6,647 nt of DNA from assembly GCA_005889285.1 (NCBI GenBank), contig VBFF01000149.1, positions 1-6,647 of the forward strand. Direction: 5' to 3'. The position numbers and the translations under genes were made by a program. The stretch is from Chloroflexota bacterium (lineage in GTDB: Bacteria; Chloroflexota; Dormibacteria; CF-121). Shown piece after piece: positions 6,238-6,647 of this stretch; the first letter of the stretch is position 1, and every line of letters starts with the position of its first letter. The notes beneath the pieces were generated by a model. That model had not been told where the DNA came from and searched no databases. It worked only from the letters and a program-made list of their open reading frames with translations.

Positions 6238-6647
6238 CTACGGTCGTATAACTCCAGAGCCCGCGATAACTTCGAGCCCTTGCTTCTCCAGCGCATCGAT
6301 GACCCGATTCATCCCGATCGAGTCGCTGGGCATGTGGCCGGTGATCACGAGGTTCGCCTGGGGGCGCTGCAGCTGCTCCAGCTCCCGCAGGTCCCGCTCG
6401 TCGATATGCATTGCCAGGATGGTGCTGATGCCGTGCTCATAATACGTGCGATAGACGGGTGCGCCACCATTGGTTCCGGCCGCCATCTGGACGACCCAGC
6501 GCCCGATCGGGTTTTCGGCCTTCCCCAGCCAGAGCTCCGGCTGTACCAGCGAGGCCTTCATTTCGGGAATGGTCTTGAGCTCGCCGATCAGATCGCCAAC
6601 CGTCGGCTTCGCGCCCTCGACCACCCGGCGGACGAAGTCGATAAAGT
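6238..6647 (-). CDS. NIF3-like (NGG1p-interacting factor 3) protein, C-terminal part
   Basis: The C-terminal 135 residues of a protein whose frame runs off the right edge. A GTG at 6624 is possible, but FIDFVRR is coded in the same frame before it and continues to the edge, so it is internal. The sequence matches my recollection of the long NIF3 / 'NGG1p-interacting factor' type of bacteria and archaea: TVGDLIGELKTIPEMK, a Gly-rich MAAGTNGGAP region, a GISTILAMHIDERDLRELE segment and the closing NLVITGHMPSDSIGMN...IAGSGVIRP. NIF3 proteins are widespread metal-binding proteins of uncertain function, often mislabelled as GTP cyclohydrolase type 2; the His in ITGHM is a candidate metal ligand. 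The family's N-terminal HH motif would lie outside the window. It is probably cotranscribed with the small gene that follows 20 bases later. The assignment is from memory of the family pattern. Confidence 0.75.
   Translation of the reverse strand, partial: FIDFVRRVVEGAKPTVGDLIGELKTIPEMKASLVQPELWLGKAENPIGRWVVQMAAGTNGGAPVYRTYYEHGISTILAMHIDERDLRELEQLQRPQANLVITGHMPSDSIGMNRVIDALEKQGLEVIAGSGVIRP

Noticed and set aside
1..6647. tRNA, rRNA, CRISPR array, insertion sequence or phage attachment site
   Set aside because: No cloverleaf, regularly spaced repeats, transposase or integrase sequence, or flanking direct repeats were seen.

Overview
The window is GC-rich (roughly two-thirds G+C by eye), densely coding bacterial DNA with strong G/C third-position bias. 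The organism is not certain. A soluble GAF-type NarL-family kinase with a DevR-like regulator, a lone Tad-type ATPase, GAF/coiled-coil proteins and a NIF3 relative of the 'NGG1p-interacting factor' type together suggest a Chloroflexota (Thermomicrobia-like) bacterium. This is a judgement from recognised protein style, not from a marker gene.

Layout, left to right. Plus strand: (1) a sensor histidine kinase that enters from the left edge (2-1555), with two GAF domains, HisKA_3 and HATPase_c. (2) A NarL/DevR-type response regulator (1552-2229), coupled to the kinase by an ATGA overlap. (3) A 211-base intergenic region with two different secondary-structure elements: a perfect 9-bp G/C palindrome just after the regulator, and a large nested hairpin (2320-2392) in the likely leader of the next gene. 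(4) A complete CpaF/TadA-family secretion ATPase (2441-3889). (5) Three bases later, a protein with a long coiled coil and two GAF domains (3893-5855); its last ~40 codons are in a different frame, so a single-base frameshift lies near 5732. Minus strand, converging: (6) the C-terminal part of a NIF3-like protein entering from the right edge (6647-6238), then (7) a 121-residue uncharacterised protein (6217-5852). The stop codons of genes 5 and 7 share one CTAG palindrome.

How they may work together: the kinase and regulator form a cytoplasmic two-component system. The ATPase and its coupled GAF/coiled-coil partner look like one translational unit, separated from the two-component genes by the structured leader. 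The usual Tad partners (TadB/TadC platform, CpaB/CpaC, TadZ) are absent; a GAF sensor protein sits where tadB would normally be. The working hypothesis is a signal-responsive pilus or secretion motor, but nothing in the sequence proves this. The minus-strand pair appears to be an unrelated housekeeping-type operon.

Most notable points: the frameshift in the GAF/coiled-coil gene, which otherwise yields an artefactual 771-residue ORF running antisense into gene 7; the nested leader hairpin; and the pairing of an orphan ATPase with a GAF sensor.
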